This document shows positions 35,387 to 46,409 of a stretch of DNA of 64,000 bases, in pieces. The DNA lies in contig JAUDYN010000012.1 in the NCBI GenBank assembly GCA_030407005.1, forward strand, positions 124,001 to 188,000, read 5' to 3'. A program made the translations under genes and the position numbers. This DNA is from Desarmillaria ectypa (lineage: Eukaryota > Basidiomycota > Agaricomycetes > Agaricales > Physalacriaceae). Every line of letters begins with the position of its first letter. Position 1 is the first letter of the stretch. Below the pieces are notes generated by a model. It saw only the letters and a list, made by a program, of their open reading frames with translations, did no database searches and was not told the origin of the DNA.

Positions 35387-35935
35387 TTAGTGGATATACA
35401 GCTTTCCCCATGTACTGGGAAAAAGACATTGACAACCCGAGTGTTGTTGGATAGTGGCTGCACAGGCAGCTCTATCAATCAAACTTATGTCCAACAACAT
35501 CGGTTGGACACCAGAAAGGCTGCTGCCCCTATACCAGTCTATAATGCCAACAGAACACGCAATAAGGCAGGGGATGTTACTGAGTTTGTGGAACTCTGAA
35601 TGACCATTGGAGACCACAGTGAATGAATTGACCTTGTGGTCACCAACTTGGGCTCCAAAACCATGTATTTGGGCCACAACTGGCTGAAACACCACAACCC
35701 TCTAGTCAACTGGAAGGCAGGAACCTTGACATTTGGACGATGTCATTGTGTCCAGAACCACTTCACTCTGCTGGATGCAGATGAAGAAGATCAATGGGAT
35801 GAAGAGCTCAAAGAAGGAAGCATTCTTGCAGTCAACATGCAAGAAAAAATCATCCTTCGCACTGTTCATCATGCGAATGAGTTGGCCACAGCCACCAATG
35901 CAGAAAAACCAAAACAGATGTTCGAGGAGCTCATG
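35387..35935 (+). pseudogene. Aspartic protease and acidic spacer of Y
   Basis: The active site is VLLDSGCTGSSIN (Asp codon at 35,450), the D-S-G form normal for retroviral-type proteases, so this key motif is intact. The domain ends near YLGHNWLKHHNPLVNW (35,665-35,715), and an acidic spacer (DEEDQWDEELKEGS) leads into the polymerase. Two TGA codons, at 35,597 and 35,624, split the domain where Arg would be expected. The protease would release Gag, polymerase and integrase from the precursor. Confidence 0.88.
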
Positions 35936-36820
35936 CCTCCTCAGTATCAGAGCTTTAGAGATTTGTTCTCAAAAGAAAGCTTTGACGAATTACCAGAAAG
36001 AAGACCCTGGGACCATGCAATTGAGCTAGTCCCTAACACAAAATCGACCTTAGACTGCAAAGTCTATCCGCTCAACAGAAATGAGCAAGAACAGTTGGAC
36101 AAGTTCTTGGATGAGAACTTAGACTCGGGACGAATCTGTCCCTCAAAATCTCCCTTCACCTCCCCTTTCTTCTTCATCAAGAAAAAGGATGGCTCACTAT
36201 GACCTGTTCAGGATTATCGAAAACTGAATGAAATAATGATCAAGAATTGTTATCCCCTTCCCCTGATCTCTGAGCTCATTGACAAGCTATGCAGAGCAAA
36301 GTACTTCTCCAAGTTGGACGTTCAATGGGGATACAACAATGTCCGTATTCAAGATGGAGATGAAGAAAAGGCCGCATTCAGAACTAACCAAGGACTCCTT
36401 GAGCCTACGGTTATGTTCTTCAGGCTTACGAACTCACCAGCCATGTTCCAGTGGATGATGAATGACATATTCAAGGACTTGATCACTGGAGGGGAAGTCA
36501 CAATTTACCTTGATGATATTCTTATCTTCACGAAATCCTTGTCTGAACATCGAGACATAGTGCAACAAGTACTCCAACATCTCAGAGAGAACAAGCTGTT
36601 CCTCAAAGCCAAGAAGTGCAAGTTTGAGGTATTGGAAACCAAATACTTCAGAGTAATCATCAGGGAAGATGCTATTCGCATGGACCCAGTCAAGATAGCA
36701 GGCATAGCAGAATGGCCTACCCCAACAAAGAAGAAGGAACTACAGTCCTTTTTAGGATTCACAAACTTCTACCGAAAGTTCATTCAGGACTACTCCAAGA
36801 TCATACACCCCCTTACCCAG
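35936..36820 (+). pseudogene. Reverse transcriptase of Y
   Basis: Contains PWDHAIELVPNTKSTLDC (from about 36,007), SPFFFIKKKDGSL, then a TGA at 36,200 in place of Arg before PVQDYRKLNE, then FSKLDVQWGYNNVRI with the first catalytic Asp (about 36,310-36,350), FFRLTNSPAMFQ (Gly of the usual FGL motif changed to Arg) and YLDDILIF (36,506-36,529) with the catalytic aspartate pair. Apart from one stop the domain is complete and typical of Ty3/Gypsy. It would make cDNA in the particle. Confidence 0.93.
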
Positions 36821-37330
36821 TTAACTGGAAAGGTAGACTGGACATGGGGATCAGAACAAGAACAAGTGTTTAAACAACTCAAGAAGTTGATGATGACAAA
36901 TGTAGTCCTTATGATTCCCTCAGACAATGGAAAGTTCCAAGTAGAAGCAGATGCTAGTGATGGTGCTATAGGAGCCATCCTAAGTCAAGAAAAGGAAGGC
37001 AAATGGAGGCCTGTCGCTTTCATGTCAAAAGCGCTCACTGTCACTGAGCACAATTATGAAATCTACGACAAGGAACTCCTAGCAATCATGCTAGCTCTCG
37101 AAGAATGGTGCCATTATCTTATAGGCACTAAAGAGACCATTGAGATCTGGACAGACCACCAGAATCTCCAATACTTCCGGAAACCCCAGAAGTTGAACCA
37201 CTGACAAGCTTGGTGGGTCACTGAATTAGCAGAATACCACTTTGTCCTTCAACACAAAGCTGGAACTGCCAATCAGAAGGCGGATCTTCTCAGCAGATGA
37301 GATGATCATGATCAGGGAAAAGAAGAGAAT
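36821..37330 (+). pseudogene. RNase H of Y
   Basis: Follows the polymerase without a break. VEADASDGAIGAILS (about 36,940-36,985) carries the first acidic residue, [18 protein letters not shown] (about 37,055-37,110) the Glu, and IEIWTDHQNLQYF (about 37,138-37,178) the next Asp. The C-terminus HKAGTANQKADLLSR (37,255-37,299) is preceded by TGA at 37,202 and followed by TGA at 37,300, both in Arg-rich positions. It would degrade the RNA strand during cDNA synthesis. Confidence 0.9.
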
Positions 37331-37399
37331 CAAGATATTGTCGTCTTATCTCCAGAACATTTCTGGGCATTAGTACTGCCCACAATCAAGGAACGACTC

Positions 37400-38580
37400 G
37401 CACATATAAGAGACGCAACATGACAAAAAGAACAATGGGACCAAGGGATCGAGAAATCCCTTAATCATGAATGAGGGATCACCCAGGAGAATGAACTCCT
37501 GTAGTATGATGGACAAGTCTACATTCTGAATGACTCTATCCTACATGGTGAGATCATTTCACAATTTCATGATCACATCACCACTGGACATCCAGGAATC
37601 ACCAAGACCAAGGAACTCATTCTTCGAGAAGATTGGTGGCTGAAGATGAAGAAAGATGTTGAGTCCTACATCAAGGGATGTGAGACTTGTCAACAAACAA
37701 AGAGCGATATGCAGGCCAAAGCTGCACCTCTTCATCCAAATGCCATACCCGATACACCATGGACTCACATTTCAGTCGACATGGTCACTGGACTCCCGGA
37801 GTCAGAAGGATTTGATGCTCTACTGGTCATCGTAGACTGTTTTTCCAAAAACATTCTCCTTATACCATGCAATGAGGAGTTGTCAGCAGAAGGATGGGCA
37901 TTAATGCTTCGCAACCATGTATACGCAAAACATGGAATGCCCCAAGTGGTCATCTCTGACCGAGGACCCCAGTTTGTCTCAGCATTCATGAAGGAACTCT
38001 ATCGAATGCTCGATATCATGCAGAATGCCTTGATGGCATACCATCCTCAGACCGATGGACAGACTGAGAGAGTCAACCAGGAGGTTGAAAAATATCTTCA
38101 CATCTTTGTCAATCACCAACAAACAGACTGGGTAGCATGGCTACCCCTAGCAGAGTTTGCCCACAACAACTGAGTCCATTCGGCCATGGGCAAAAGTCCT
38201 TTTATGGTCCTGTATGGATGCAACCCCCGACTCATTCCTGAGTCTATCCAAAAGACCAGCTTTGCAAACCCAGCAGTGGTCAATTTCACAGAAACGATGG
38301 CCAAAGTCCACAAAGAAGTACATGAAGCCTTGGAAAAGGCAGCAGTGCAAATGAAAATGCAATACGACAAAAGGAAACAGTCTCCACAGGAGTACCGAAT
38401 CAGAGATAAGGTATGGCTTGATACCACCAACCTTCATCTTCCTAGACCCAAGAAAAAGCTTGATGACAAATGAACAGGACCATTCAAGATCATCGAAAAG
38501 TCAGGAGTGGCAGCATATAAGTTGAAACTGCCACCCCATTGGAAGATCCATCCCCAGTTCAACAAAAAGCTGTTAACCCC
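37400..38580 (+). pseudogene. Integrase of Y
   Basis: The zinc-binding N-terminus FHDHITTGHPG and KGCETCQQTK spans 37,564-37,705. The catalytic core has HISVDMVTG (Asp 37,778), VISDRGPQF (Asp 37,958) and TERVNQE (Glu 38,066), giving a D-D-35-E spacing between the last two. The C-terminal GPF motif is in 38,473-38,495. TGA codons at about 37,421, 37,469, 38,171 and 38,471, and a TAG near 37,503, interrupt it. The long frames are 37,646-38,173 and 38,186-38,473. It would insert element cDNA with a 5-bp stagger, consistent with the duplications around this copy. Confidence 0.93.
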
Positions 38581-38639
38581 TTATGTTGAACCTTTATTTC
38601 CAAACCAACAGTTGCTGCTGCCTCCTCCCCCGGACCTTG

Positions 38640-39070
38640 TCGATGGTCAGGAAGAATACGAAGTCGAAGAAGTCTTGGACTCGTGCACCAGAAAGGTATG
38701 ATCCAAGAGAGGACAACCATCTAGGGAAGTCACGGACTACCTAGTCAAGTGGAAAGGATGGACCCATGAACACAATTCATGGGTTCAAGAAAATGAGATG
38801 ACAAATGCCTTGGAAGCAATCCAAGAGTATCAGGCCAGTGTAAACTGTGCCATATACACTCCAAAAATTGCAACCAAGAACAAAATAGTGGTCAAAATAG
38901 TGGACCACAAATATTCAGAACATGGCAACATAGCCTATCTCGCCAAAAGAAAAGATGGATATATGAAATGGATCGTCAATCCAGACAAGAACATATGGAA
39001 GAAACTGATTGATCAATACTGGATCAGTCAAATCGCAACACAGTACGACACCCTTTTGGAAGAGCCTTAG
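38640..39070 (+). pseudogene. Chromodomain and C-terminal tail of Y
   Basis: EEYEVEEVLDS (about 38,652-38,684), a TGA at 38,699 in place of Arg, then DYLVKWKGW (about 38,734-38,760) and the HNSWVQE segment (about 38,773-38,793) form a classical chromodomain with its aromatic and acidic positions. In chromoviruses this fold reads histone marks and steers integration, often to silent chromatin. A tail of about 85 residues follows to TAG at 39,068. Tail text is shared with elements 2 and F. Confidence 0.9.
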
Positions 39071-39089
39071 CAGTTGGGATGACTGCTTT

Positions 39090-39102
39090 AACAAGGGGGT
39101 AA
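39090..39102 (+). promoter_or_regulatory. Polypurine tract of Y
   Basis: AACAAGGGGGTAA immediately before the 3' LTR. RNase H would leave this purine-rich RNA as primer for plus-strand DNA. The same tract precedes the 3' LTR of E (about 52,000-52,012), and close variants precede those of elements 2 and 3. Confidence 0.82.
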
Positions 39103-39526
39103 TGTTATGATTTTTCCATTATCTTATCTTATCCAAGTCATATCCATGACTCAGCCATCTAATCTATCCAAGAATCCAATTTGTATCCAGCTATTCACCA
39201 GCTACAACCCTCATTCTCACCGTCTGTCACCCCAGATGCTCTCTATTGGTTCTATGATCCTCCCAGATCATCCTACTTTGACACTGTTTGTGCATGAACT
39301 CTAGCGTTTCATCTATATATAACACTGTAGAAATACTATATAAGTAGAGTAAACTACACAGTTGTACTCTATCTCTTGTTTAAATTACAATCATATACTC
39401 CTTGTCTACACAACACAGAAGGCCTTAAAGCTTCTACTTCTCTATACAGGTGATTGTTCGAATGCATAACAGCCCAGAGAAGTCAGCTGACAGCCCCAAG
39501 TCACATGTCCAAGGTGGTGCCTAACA
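39103..39526 (+). repeat. 3' LTR of element Y
   Basis: 424 bp. Differs from the 5' LTR by about a dozen transitions, no transversion seen, and a 21-bp segment (AGAGAAGTCAGCTGA and flanks) absent from the 5' copy. Several differences are CA against TG at the same position. Confidence 0.95.
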
Positions 39527-39699
39527 AGTTTTCACCATTGTACTCTACCTTTTGACTAAATTACAATCATATACCTTCTACTACACCATACTAAAGACTG
39601 AGCTTAACTCTCAATAAACAGGTGATTGTCTGAATGTGAAACAGCCTAGAGAGCAGCTTATGTCCCAAGTCATGTGTTAGACAGGGCTGTAACACATGC

Positions 39700-40590
39700 C
39701 TAGGGTTTCACATCTGCCTTTCAGTCATAGTAAGTCTATAGTTTCCATTGGATTCTAATTCCATCTCCTTAAGTAAATTTCCCTAGATCCTATGACAGAC
39801 TTTACTTTTAGCCTTATGAACTGCTTGGGAGGCATCCACTCCCATTTCTGAGACTTTGCTTAGGATTGCATTCTTGCTCTCAACAAACAATTCATATCTG
39901 CCCACTAAGCTCTGTCTTATGAGCTCAACAATTATAGGCTCTTCTTCAAGGCAGAGATCACCCACCTGTTGGCAACCCCCTTCCCTAATAGCTCTTATCC
40001 ACTGAATGAACAGGGTGAACAAGAAAATGACCTTGTCTGAGTGTGCCCCTCAGACAGACAGACTTTCTTGGCAAGCAGATACCTAGCCCTTTTGTTGACC
40101 TCTCTAAATATGCTCTGTTAGCTATCCTTCTGAACAGGCAAGAGGGGGACCCAGATTGGGCTAGTCTTCTTTGTGGGCACAGTGCTCAGATGATATTACA
40201 CATCTTGAACTAAAGAGAGCTGATGAAATTGAAGGAGGAGGATATGAATATGCTTATAGAGCACAGTTTCTTGCATCTACTTGAAGAGTAGTTTGTGTTT
40301 TGTATATCTTATTTTTCAAAAATTTAATCTTTCTTAAGCATCTGTAAAAAAAAAAGTGAATGCCTTAGTTCACCAGAATATGAAGTGTGAAACAGAATGG
40401 GTAATATTGCCTCAGTAAATCATCATAGGCAATTTTACACACTGTGTATATATCATGTATAGAAAAGAAAGAATTATAAGAGTAAGTAAAAACAATCCAC
40501 TGAGCAGGCTTGTGCATGATTAGATATCTTGAATGTGCATATGAAAATATAGAGTAATAAGTTGAGCAGGTTATGCAAAGCATAAAAGCA
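39700..40590. pseudogene. Gene Z, right part, and unassigned sequence
   Basis: Joining 30,751 to 39,695 without the nested LTR and Y continues the plus-strand text as SNM then PRVSHLPFSHS. A GTAAGT donor follows at about 39,730 with a CTAAT site and AG acceptors about 45-57 nt on, so another intron is likely. Beyond that, frames on both strands (for example 39,783-40,022 minus, 79 codons) are ambiguous and no family is recognised. From about 40,300 the sequence is AT-rich and non-coding, up to the end of the inverted element 1 copy. Confidence 0.4.
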
Positions 40591-40619
40591 GATGGATGGG
40601 AAAAAAATCATAGCCTGTT

Positions 40620-41429
40620 GTCCACTTAACCTAGATTCAAGTCATTCTCATAAGATATTGTAGTGTTCCTCAATACTTCTATCTGTATGAATAGTTGGTC
40701 AATGAAATCTGCTATGTTGGGTATTGGAATATGGTCATATAAGTGGTAAGGTATATAGCAGAAAGCAGCTATCAGATCCACTAGTACCATTCCATTCAGG
40801 TCACAGAGGATATATACTCTGCCCCTGTTCTTTGTGATGTATACCAGTGATCCTAGGTACTTAGGCTTGAATTTTCTACTAGGTTCATACTCAATCCTTG
40901 TGTTTGATACAAGGATAAGTGAACCCAGTTGAAATGCCCAGTCAATGATTTGAGCAGCATGTTCTTTTTTCCACCTTTTTATTATTTTGACCCTAGCTTT
41001 ATATACTTTGGAGCAGATACACTCAAGATCAGCAGGTCACTTCTGAAGTGTGATAGCATGTCTAGCAATGAGGTTAGATAAAGTCAAAGATGACTCTGGA
41101 GATTCCACAAGAAAGGATGATTCTGCTATATCCAATGGTAGGATAGACACTACTCCCATGGCCACTTTATAAGAACTTCTTTCTATCATCCACAGCAGGG
41201 TAACTCTGTCTACCCATATGACTGAGTGAGCCACTTGACTTCATTTATTTTATACTTTATCACAAGCTTTGAACAAAGATTCATGAAAGTGTAGATATCT
41301 CCTTTCAATTACATCTTGCACTTGAGAATTGTAAGTGGACATAGTGTTATGGCAGATCTTGTATATCATGGCCAGCAGATCAAGAGCAGCTTTGAAGACA
41401 GATCCATTATCTGTAATGATTTTGCATAA
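40620..41429 (-). pseudogene. Integrase core and C-terminus of element 1, copy 2
   Basis: Begins at the deletion junction with LCKIITDNGSVFKAALDLL (second catalytic Asp retained), then YNSQVQDVIERRYLHF, AHSVIWVDRVTLLWMI (frame 41,037-41,234), KHAAQIIDW, and the C-terminal barrel with LVSNTRIEYEPSRKFKPKY and YILCDLNGMV. Compared with 26,767-27,271 it is almost identical over the first 430 bp, then differs by many transitions, the change being abrupt. The first catalytic Asp was lost with the deleted segment. Confidence 0.82.
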
Positions 41430-41430
41430 A

Positions 41431-44400
41431 ACCATCCACACTATGTTTTGTCCCAGAGGTATGCACAAGCTTGAAATCAAATAGAAGTATGCTTGCTACT
41501 CACTGATTGATCACTGCACTTGGATTTATATCTAGATTATTGACCATTCTCTTGATGGCTATAGTGTTGACTTCAACCACTAAGTTTTTGACTCCAATTA
41601 TCCATATAGCAGCCTCCTTCAATGCCCTGTATAGGCCATAGAGTTCAAGCTTGGGTTAGCTATATTTAGACTCTGTGTTATTAAATGGTATTGAATCAAA
41701 GTGAGACATATCTTTATTTTATATTTTATAGGTCTTGTTGGAAAATAGTATATCTGACTGCTTGAGAGCTTGTATCAACTGCTAGAATAATAGGAGCATC
41801 CAATTTATAGTCTATAGGATGAAGAGTGAGTGACTTAATAATTACATTCTTCAAGGCTTCTTGAACAGTATTCTGATCAGACCTCAGTAGAACTCAACCC
41901 CTTTGTGGGTGAGGTTGACTAGTGGTCATGCAAGCAAGCTGTAGCTGTGGATATAAATTCATAGAATTTCAGCAGTTTCAAAAAATGAGTGGATGTCTAT
42001 CAAGTCCTGACATGGCTTCTAATTCTTGATTTTGTCAACTTTTCCATCCTCAGGTACTCTCCCTTTATAGGTACACTTGTGTCCAACTATGATTGCTTCA
42101 GAAACACAGAGATAGGCCTTCTTTCCTGACCAAGTACAACTAACATACTTTATCTACTATACAACCTGATTGAGATTTTAAAAATGTTTCTATATGAAAT
42201 GGCAGATCTTAGAATTTCTCAGGATTGTTTCATATCCACTGTCCACTCTGTCTCTTAGTTGCTTTCTGGTCCTTTGATCCCAGTGTCATCAACAAAAGAA
42301 ATTGTTACATCTAGGATTTCTTCTTGCAGCATATATGTTATATCTCCTTGAAGTACTTACATTAAATTGGTCTAGCCTATCAGGAGCATGGTTAGATGAA
42401 AGGTACTGAGTGGTGTCTGAAAAGTAGTCAGGTCTCAACTCTTAACAGAAAGTAACCTTTAGTTAAAAGCCACAAAGAGATTAAATACTCTATAGCAAGT
42501 GTGTCCACCAAATATCTCCACTAGCTGTTCTATGAGCAGAGGGACTTCTGAGTTGTGGACAGTCACTGCATTGAGCAGTTGAAGATTGTATACAATTTGT
42601 AATGAGTGTCTATCTTTCTTGAATACTATAAACTACTTGGATCAGTATGAAGAACTAAAAGGCTCATATATTCCAGAATCTATCTTGTCTTTGACAATGG
42701 CTATGACTTTATGATATAGGCCTGGAGGAATAGGAATATTTTTTGTATACTCAAGGAATATGCTCTATGACTGGAATAGTCACTGAGTGAAAGAAATCTT
42801 CTCTGAATTTCTTCTTCTGCAACTCATCCCATGTGAATCTGCTCTCTTGCAGCATCATGAGGTGATGCATGAGTTTCTACTCTTCTGGCCATAGGAAGTT
42901 CCCTGAGTGATTTTCTTCTATTATGTTGTGGTTTTCTTGAGTATAGTATCTGACCAGATAAAATTCAGGCAGATTGGTAGATAGGATTGGAATATCCACT
43001 AGTGGGTCTTTAGTGATCTCTTGTATGATTCAAAACTCTTCAGGCAGTGTCATGGATACAGGTTTTACACAGTTTTCAACCTTCTTATATTTCTTCTTCT
43101 TGGACTTAGAGTGAGTCACCTCAAATATGCCAGTAGGTTTGAAGGAAGAAGGTTTGCTGTGTGTACTGTCTGCTCTGAATAGGTCTATAAATAAGAGCTT
43201 GTGAGAGTGATCAATATACTGAAGAACTGACATAGAATGAAACTGAGTAGGGTTGATAGAATTGGAAAGGCTGTTATCTGTTACAGCATAATCTGCTTGA
43301 GCAGAAATGAAGTCAGTTCTAGTGACCAGAGAGGTATCAAGTTGATGACAAGCTATTTCTCTAGTCTTACTAATATAAGGCTAGGATTGATCAAGGCCAT
43401 TTATGTGCTGCACTTGATCATTTGTTATAGTGGATACAGCTATAGTATATCCAGAGATAGATATAACATCTATGTTATTGGTTGAGCCTTTAGCTGCTGT
43501 CAAGAGTGAATGTATCTGATGCAAGTAATCTGATAGTAATTGTTTGACTATAATAAAGAGTCCAAATTCCCCTTATTCAGAGACTAGGTCCTTGTTTAAG
43601 GAAACTTTTCAGATATATCATCAGACAGATATGGCTTATGTATATGTGGATTCAAACTCAAATATCCTCTAGTCTATGAGAAGAGTAGGTGACCTTTCTC
43701 ATGTGTTGGTATAACAACTTCTAACTCTGTGTTGGGGTTTTGAAGCATTAGGATCTGATCACCATTGGCCCTATTATTGATTTTTGATTCACATAGAATA
43801 CTGAAGAGTTGTTCTAGAAGAATGTTGTACATAGCATGTTTCACAACATGTACTTGAAAGTGGACTTCTAACCCTTTGAAGTTGAAGGGTACATCTCTGT
43901 ATAAGCCTAGAGACCATCCTGTCTTGCCATTGGGACTAGTCAGGAAAATCTTGACAGATGAGTCCAATGACAGTCTGTATTTTTCCCATACTTCTGTGGA
44001 CATAGCTATCACTTGAGAGCCTTTATCTAGCACTGCTTCCACTTCATGCAAGCTATTAATAACTGGAGTTAAGGCTCATAACCCAGCCACTTTATCTGCT
44101 ACAACTATATGTGCATGTCATCTCTTTTGTAAGGTCATTATGATCAGCAAATCTTGGCCAACAATGGCTGCCCCTATGCCTTTCAGTGTCTCTACAGATA
44201 CTGTGCAGTTGGTAAGGGCTTCTTTCAGCTGGTAGCATATTGCTAGGCTCTCTCTGCATAACTCATTTATGGATACTTCAAGCTTAGAGTCTAGTACTCT
44301 GTCATAGAGTTCATCCATTGTATCAGGCTGAAGGATGGGAGCTGCATACTTGTATTGATGTGGATCCTTCTTTGTTTTCACTTGCTGTTCTTTGGCTTTA

Positions 44401-46331
44401 GTGGGTGGATCCTGTGTCTTCATGTTTCCCTCAGCTACTGGCTCAGGTTGAATGGGCATTGAAACAGATGGCTGATTTTTTCCAGTGGATGAGATCACAA
44501 CTTCAATCTTCTTGAATGGTCATTCTTGTTTTCTTCCTTGCACTTTAGCATCCTTCTTTGCTTTGATTGACTCCTGAAGCATCTGCTTAAGGATCTTGAT
44601 AGTGGGGTCTTCTTCTTCCTCTTTCTCCTCTTGCTGACTCTCTACATATGCTATAAGTTGAGCAGCTTGAATTTCCACATGCTTCTCATACAAGCTTATT
44701 ATCTGGGAAGGCTATAATTCCAGTGGTTCCCATGGCTTGCATGGATATCATATTGATGGAAGCAGATTTCTTATGCTCTTTATGTTATTTGTTGATCTGC
44801 ACCTTGAGTAATCCTGACCCCTTGAGTAGGTCAGAACCATCTGGCATAGTTAGCCTCTATTTATTGTAGTCCCACTTGATAAGACTGCTTTCAGTATCTG
44901 CTTTTCTGGCAGTGCAATACCTGTAATCTGCTTCACATCTATCATATCTGCACTTCCTGTTATTGCTGCTGGATCCTCCTTTGTCTGCAAGCTTCTGGAT
45001 AGTGGCCAGTAATCTTTCTTGCATGGACTCTATTTTAACAGATGGAGCAGCTTATTGCAGAGTGGTTAGTATGGCTGCTTGGCCTGGCATTATGGGAATT
45101 GGCTGCCCATAGGGTGTATACTCATATGGATTGTAGAAGGTAAGTCACAGACTCATAGCAGATGCCTGTTGCAAAGCATCTATCATTTCTACTATGTTTC
45201 CCCCAGGTGCTACTGGAGATTATCCATAAGTTGGAGCAGGAGCTGCTTGCTGACCTTGTATAGAGTAAGGCAGTAGCATTGCTTGAGGTGCATATAGTGC
45301 ATATATTGGAGCAGGATTGACATAAGGGGATCTATAGCTTTCCAGCACATACTTGGCAGCCTTCCAGACCTCTTTCATAGGGAAGGGTTATGCCAGATCC
45401 TCATTAGGGAATATTACAGCCAATCACTGGTCAATCAACATCCTTAACCCTGGATGAATAGCAGATATGTATGCCCTAGCATATTCATGTGCTGACATGA
45501 GTGGGTTGGTTCTTGTAGTAGGATCTAGTCTAATGCTTTAAATGTATCTGTTGAAGTGGCCAAATTCATCTAATGATGCTATAGGTGAGATCCTCAACAT
45601 TCTAGCCACTTCTTTTAGGTGAGTGAGCATGTAGTGGTGGGTCTCATTAGACTTCAGGTAGAACTTGTATATTTGAGATTTAAAAGCAGCCCAATTTTCT
45701 GCAGTCATGTTAGCTGGCATGGCTTTAGATGACTTTCATTATAGATTTGCTTGGATTGGATCTGTATATAGAATTGATGCCTGGATGAAATCCCAATATG
45801 CTTGCTGTCTGATGGCTTTATATGTCTGCTATACCTTGTCAAAGTAGATGGATAGGATTATTGAGTCTTGATCTTCTTTCCACCCCTAGCTTGGGGCTCT
45901 GCCAGAGTCTCTAATAGATAGTTATAGTTGATGCATCATATTGAAATGTAAATGGATCCTTCTATTCCTAGCCCAATGATATGTTCTGTCTAGTGATAGG
46001 AAACTTGATGAAGGAGGCAGACTTGGTTTTTCTGGCTCTACAGACCAGATACAGTGTATTACTAGGTTATTTTAATATGAGCTGGTAGGCTCTGAGTCTG
46101 AATTTGAGTATTGGCAGATGAGTAACTCTGTAGATACACCCTCCAAATGTGATTGTTCCTGATAAGGACTCTAGGATAGCTCTTAGTTCTTGTTTGTATA
46201 TGAATGTAAAGATTGTGTCATAATGAAAGTGTCTTAACTTATTATCTAGTACCAAGTCAAATAGATCCTCCTCATCAGATATTCTATCACCCATGGCATC
46301 TTGTAGAGTAGCTCTGAGTGCTTCCACTTCT
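41431..46331. repeat. Right arm of 4.9-kb inverted repeat
   Basis: Mirror image of 13,310-18,210, by the relation of the two positions summing to 59,641. It contains the same decayed gag (46,327-44,118), protease (44,051-43,674), polymerase (about 42,780-42,220) and RNase H (about 41,840-41,430) on the minus strand as described for copy 1; annotations there apply here unchanged. Confidence 0.93.
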
Positions 46332-46396
46332 AAGCATCATGAAGTTGGATGAAGGATCCTTCTTTCTCCTGGAAATATGGTTCAATCCCCTCTTAT

Positions 46397-46407
46397 GGTG
46401 GGCTCCA
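46397..46407 (-). promoter_or_regulatory. Probable tRNA-type primer-binding site of element 1
   Basis: On the minus strand, two bases after the LTR, the sequence is TGGAGCCCACC. Starting with TGG, it could pair with the CCA end of a tRNA whose acceptor ends GGTGGGCTCCA. The tRNA was not identified. The contrast with the chromoviruses in this window, which have self-type sites, is clear. Confidence 0.55.
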
Positions 46408-46409
46408 CT

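Larger units (their letters stand above)
30990..39526 (+). mobile_element. Element Y: complete Ty3/Gypsy chromovirus, youngest full element
   Basis: 8,537 bp with LTRs of 403 and 424 bp, exact 5-bp target duplications, self-type primer-binding site, gag with zinc knuckle, pol in the order protease, reverse transcriptase, RNase H, integrase, chromodomain, and a purine tract before the 3' LTR. Integrase ahead of the C-terminal chromodomain, and self-priming, place it near the Tf1/sushi type of chromoviruses. It retains more CpG than elements 1-3, and its LTRs are still close. More than a dozen in-frame stops, nearly all TGA, prevent expression of full proteins. Confidence 0.95.
30757..39694 (+). 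mobile_element. Outer solo LTR (about 396 bp), split by element Y
   Basis: The left part 30,757-30,989 starts TGTTATGATTTTTCC; the right part 39,532-39,694 ends GGGCTGTAACA. Together they make one LTR of about 396 bp, flanked by identical CATGC duplications and with no internal sequence of its own, hence a solo LTR left by recombination between two LTRs. It is close in length and ends to the solo LTR at 47,048-47,450. It contains a TATA-type box (TATATAAGTAG, about 30,971-30,981) just before the site where Y is inserted. Confidence 0.9.
40600..46409 (-). mobile_element. Element 1, copy 2: inverted, internally deleted Gypsy
   Basis: Read on the minus strand: leader and PBS (46,409-46,333), gag, protease, polymerase, RNase H up to about 41,430, then a deletion junction straight into the integrase core (text equal to 26,767 onward), and then an integrase C-terminus lost from copy 1 (GSLILVSNTRIEYEP, YLGSLVYITKNRG, about 40,750-40,940), ending near 40,600 without a 3' LTR. 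The internal deletion removes about 0.8 kb of element 1 sequence. All stops examined in 41,431-46,331 are shared with copy 1. Confidence 0.88.

Noticed and set aside
30990..39526. Element Y as an active, autonomous transposon
   Set aside because: Despite intact LTRs and catalytic motifs, TGA codons interrupt gag, protease, polymerase, RNase H, integrase and chromodomain.
43030..46327. Series of frames that could be listed as separate genes
   Set aside because: They are the inverted duplicate of the decayed element 1 frames at 13.3-16.6 kb.
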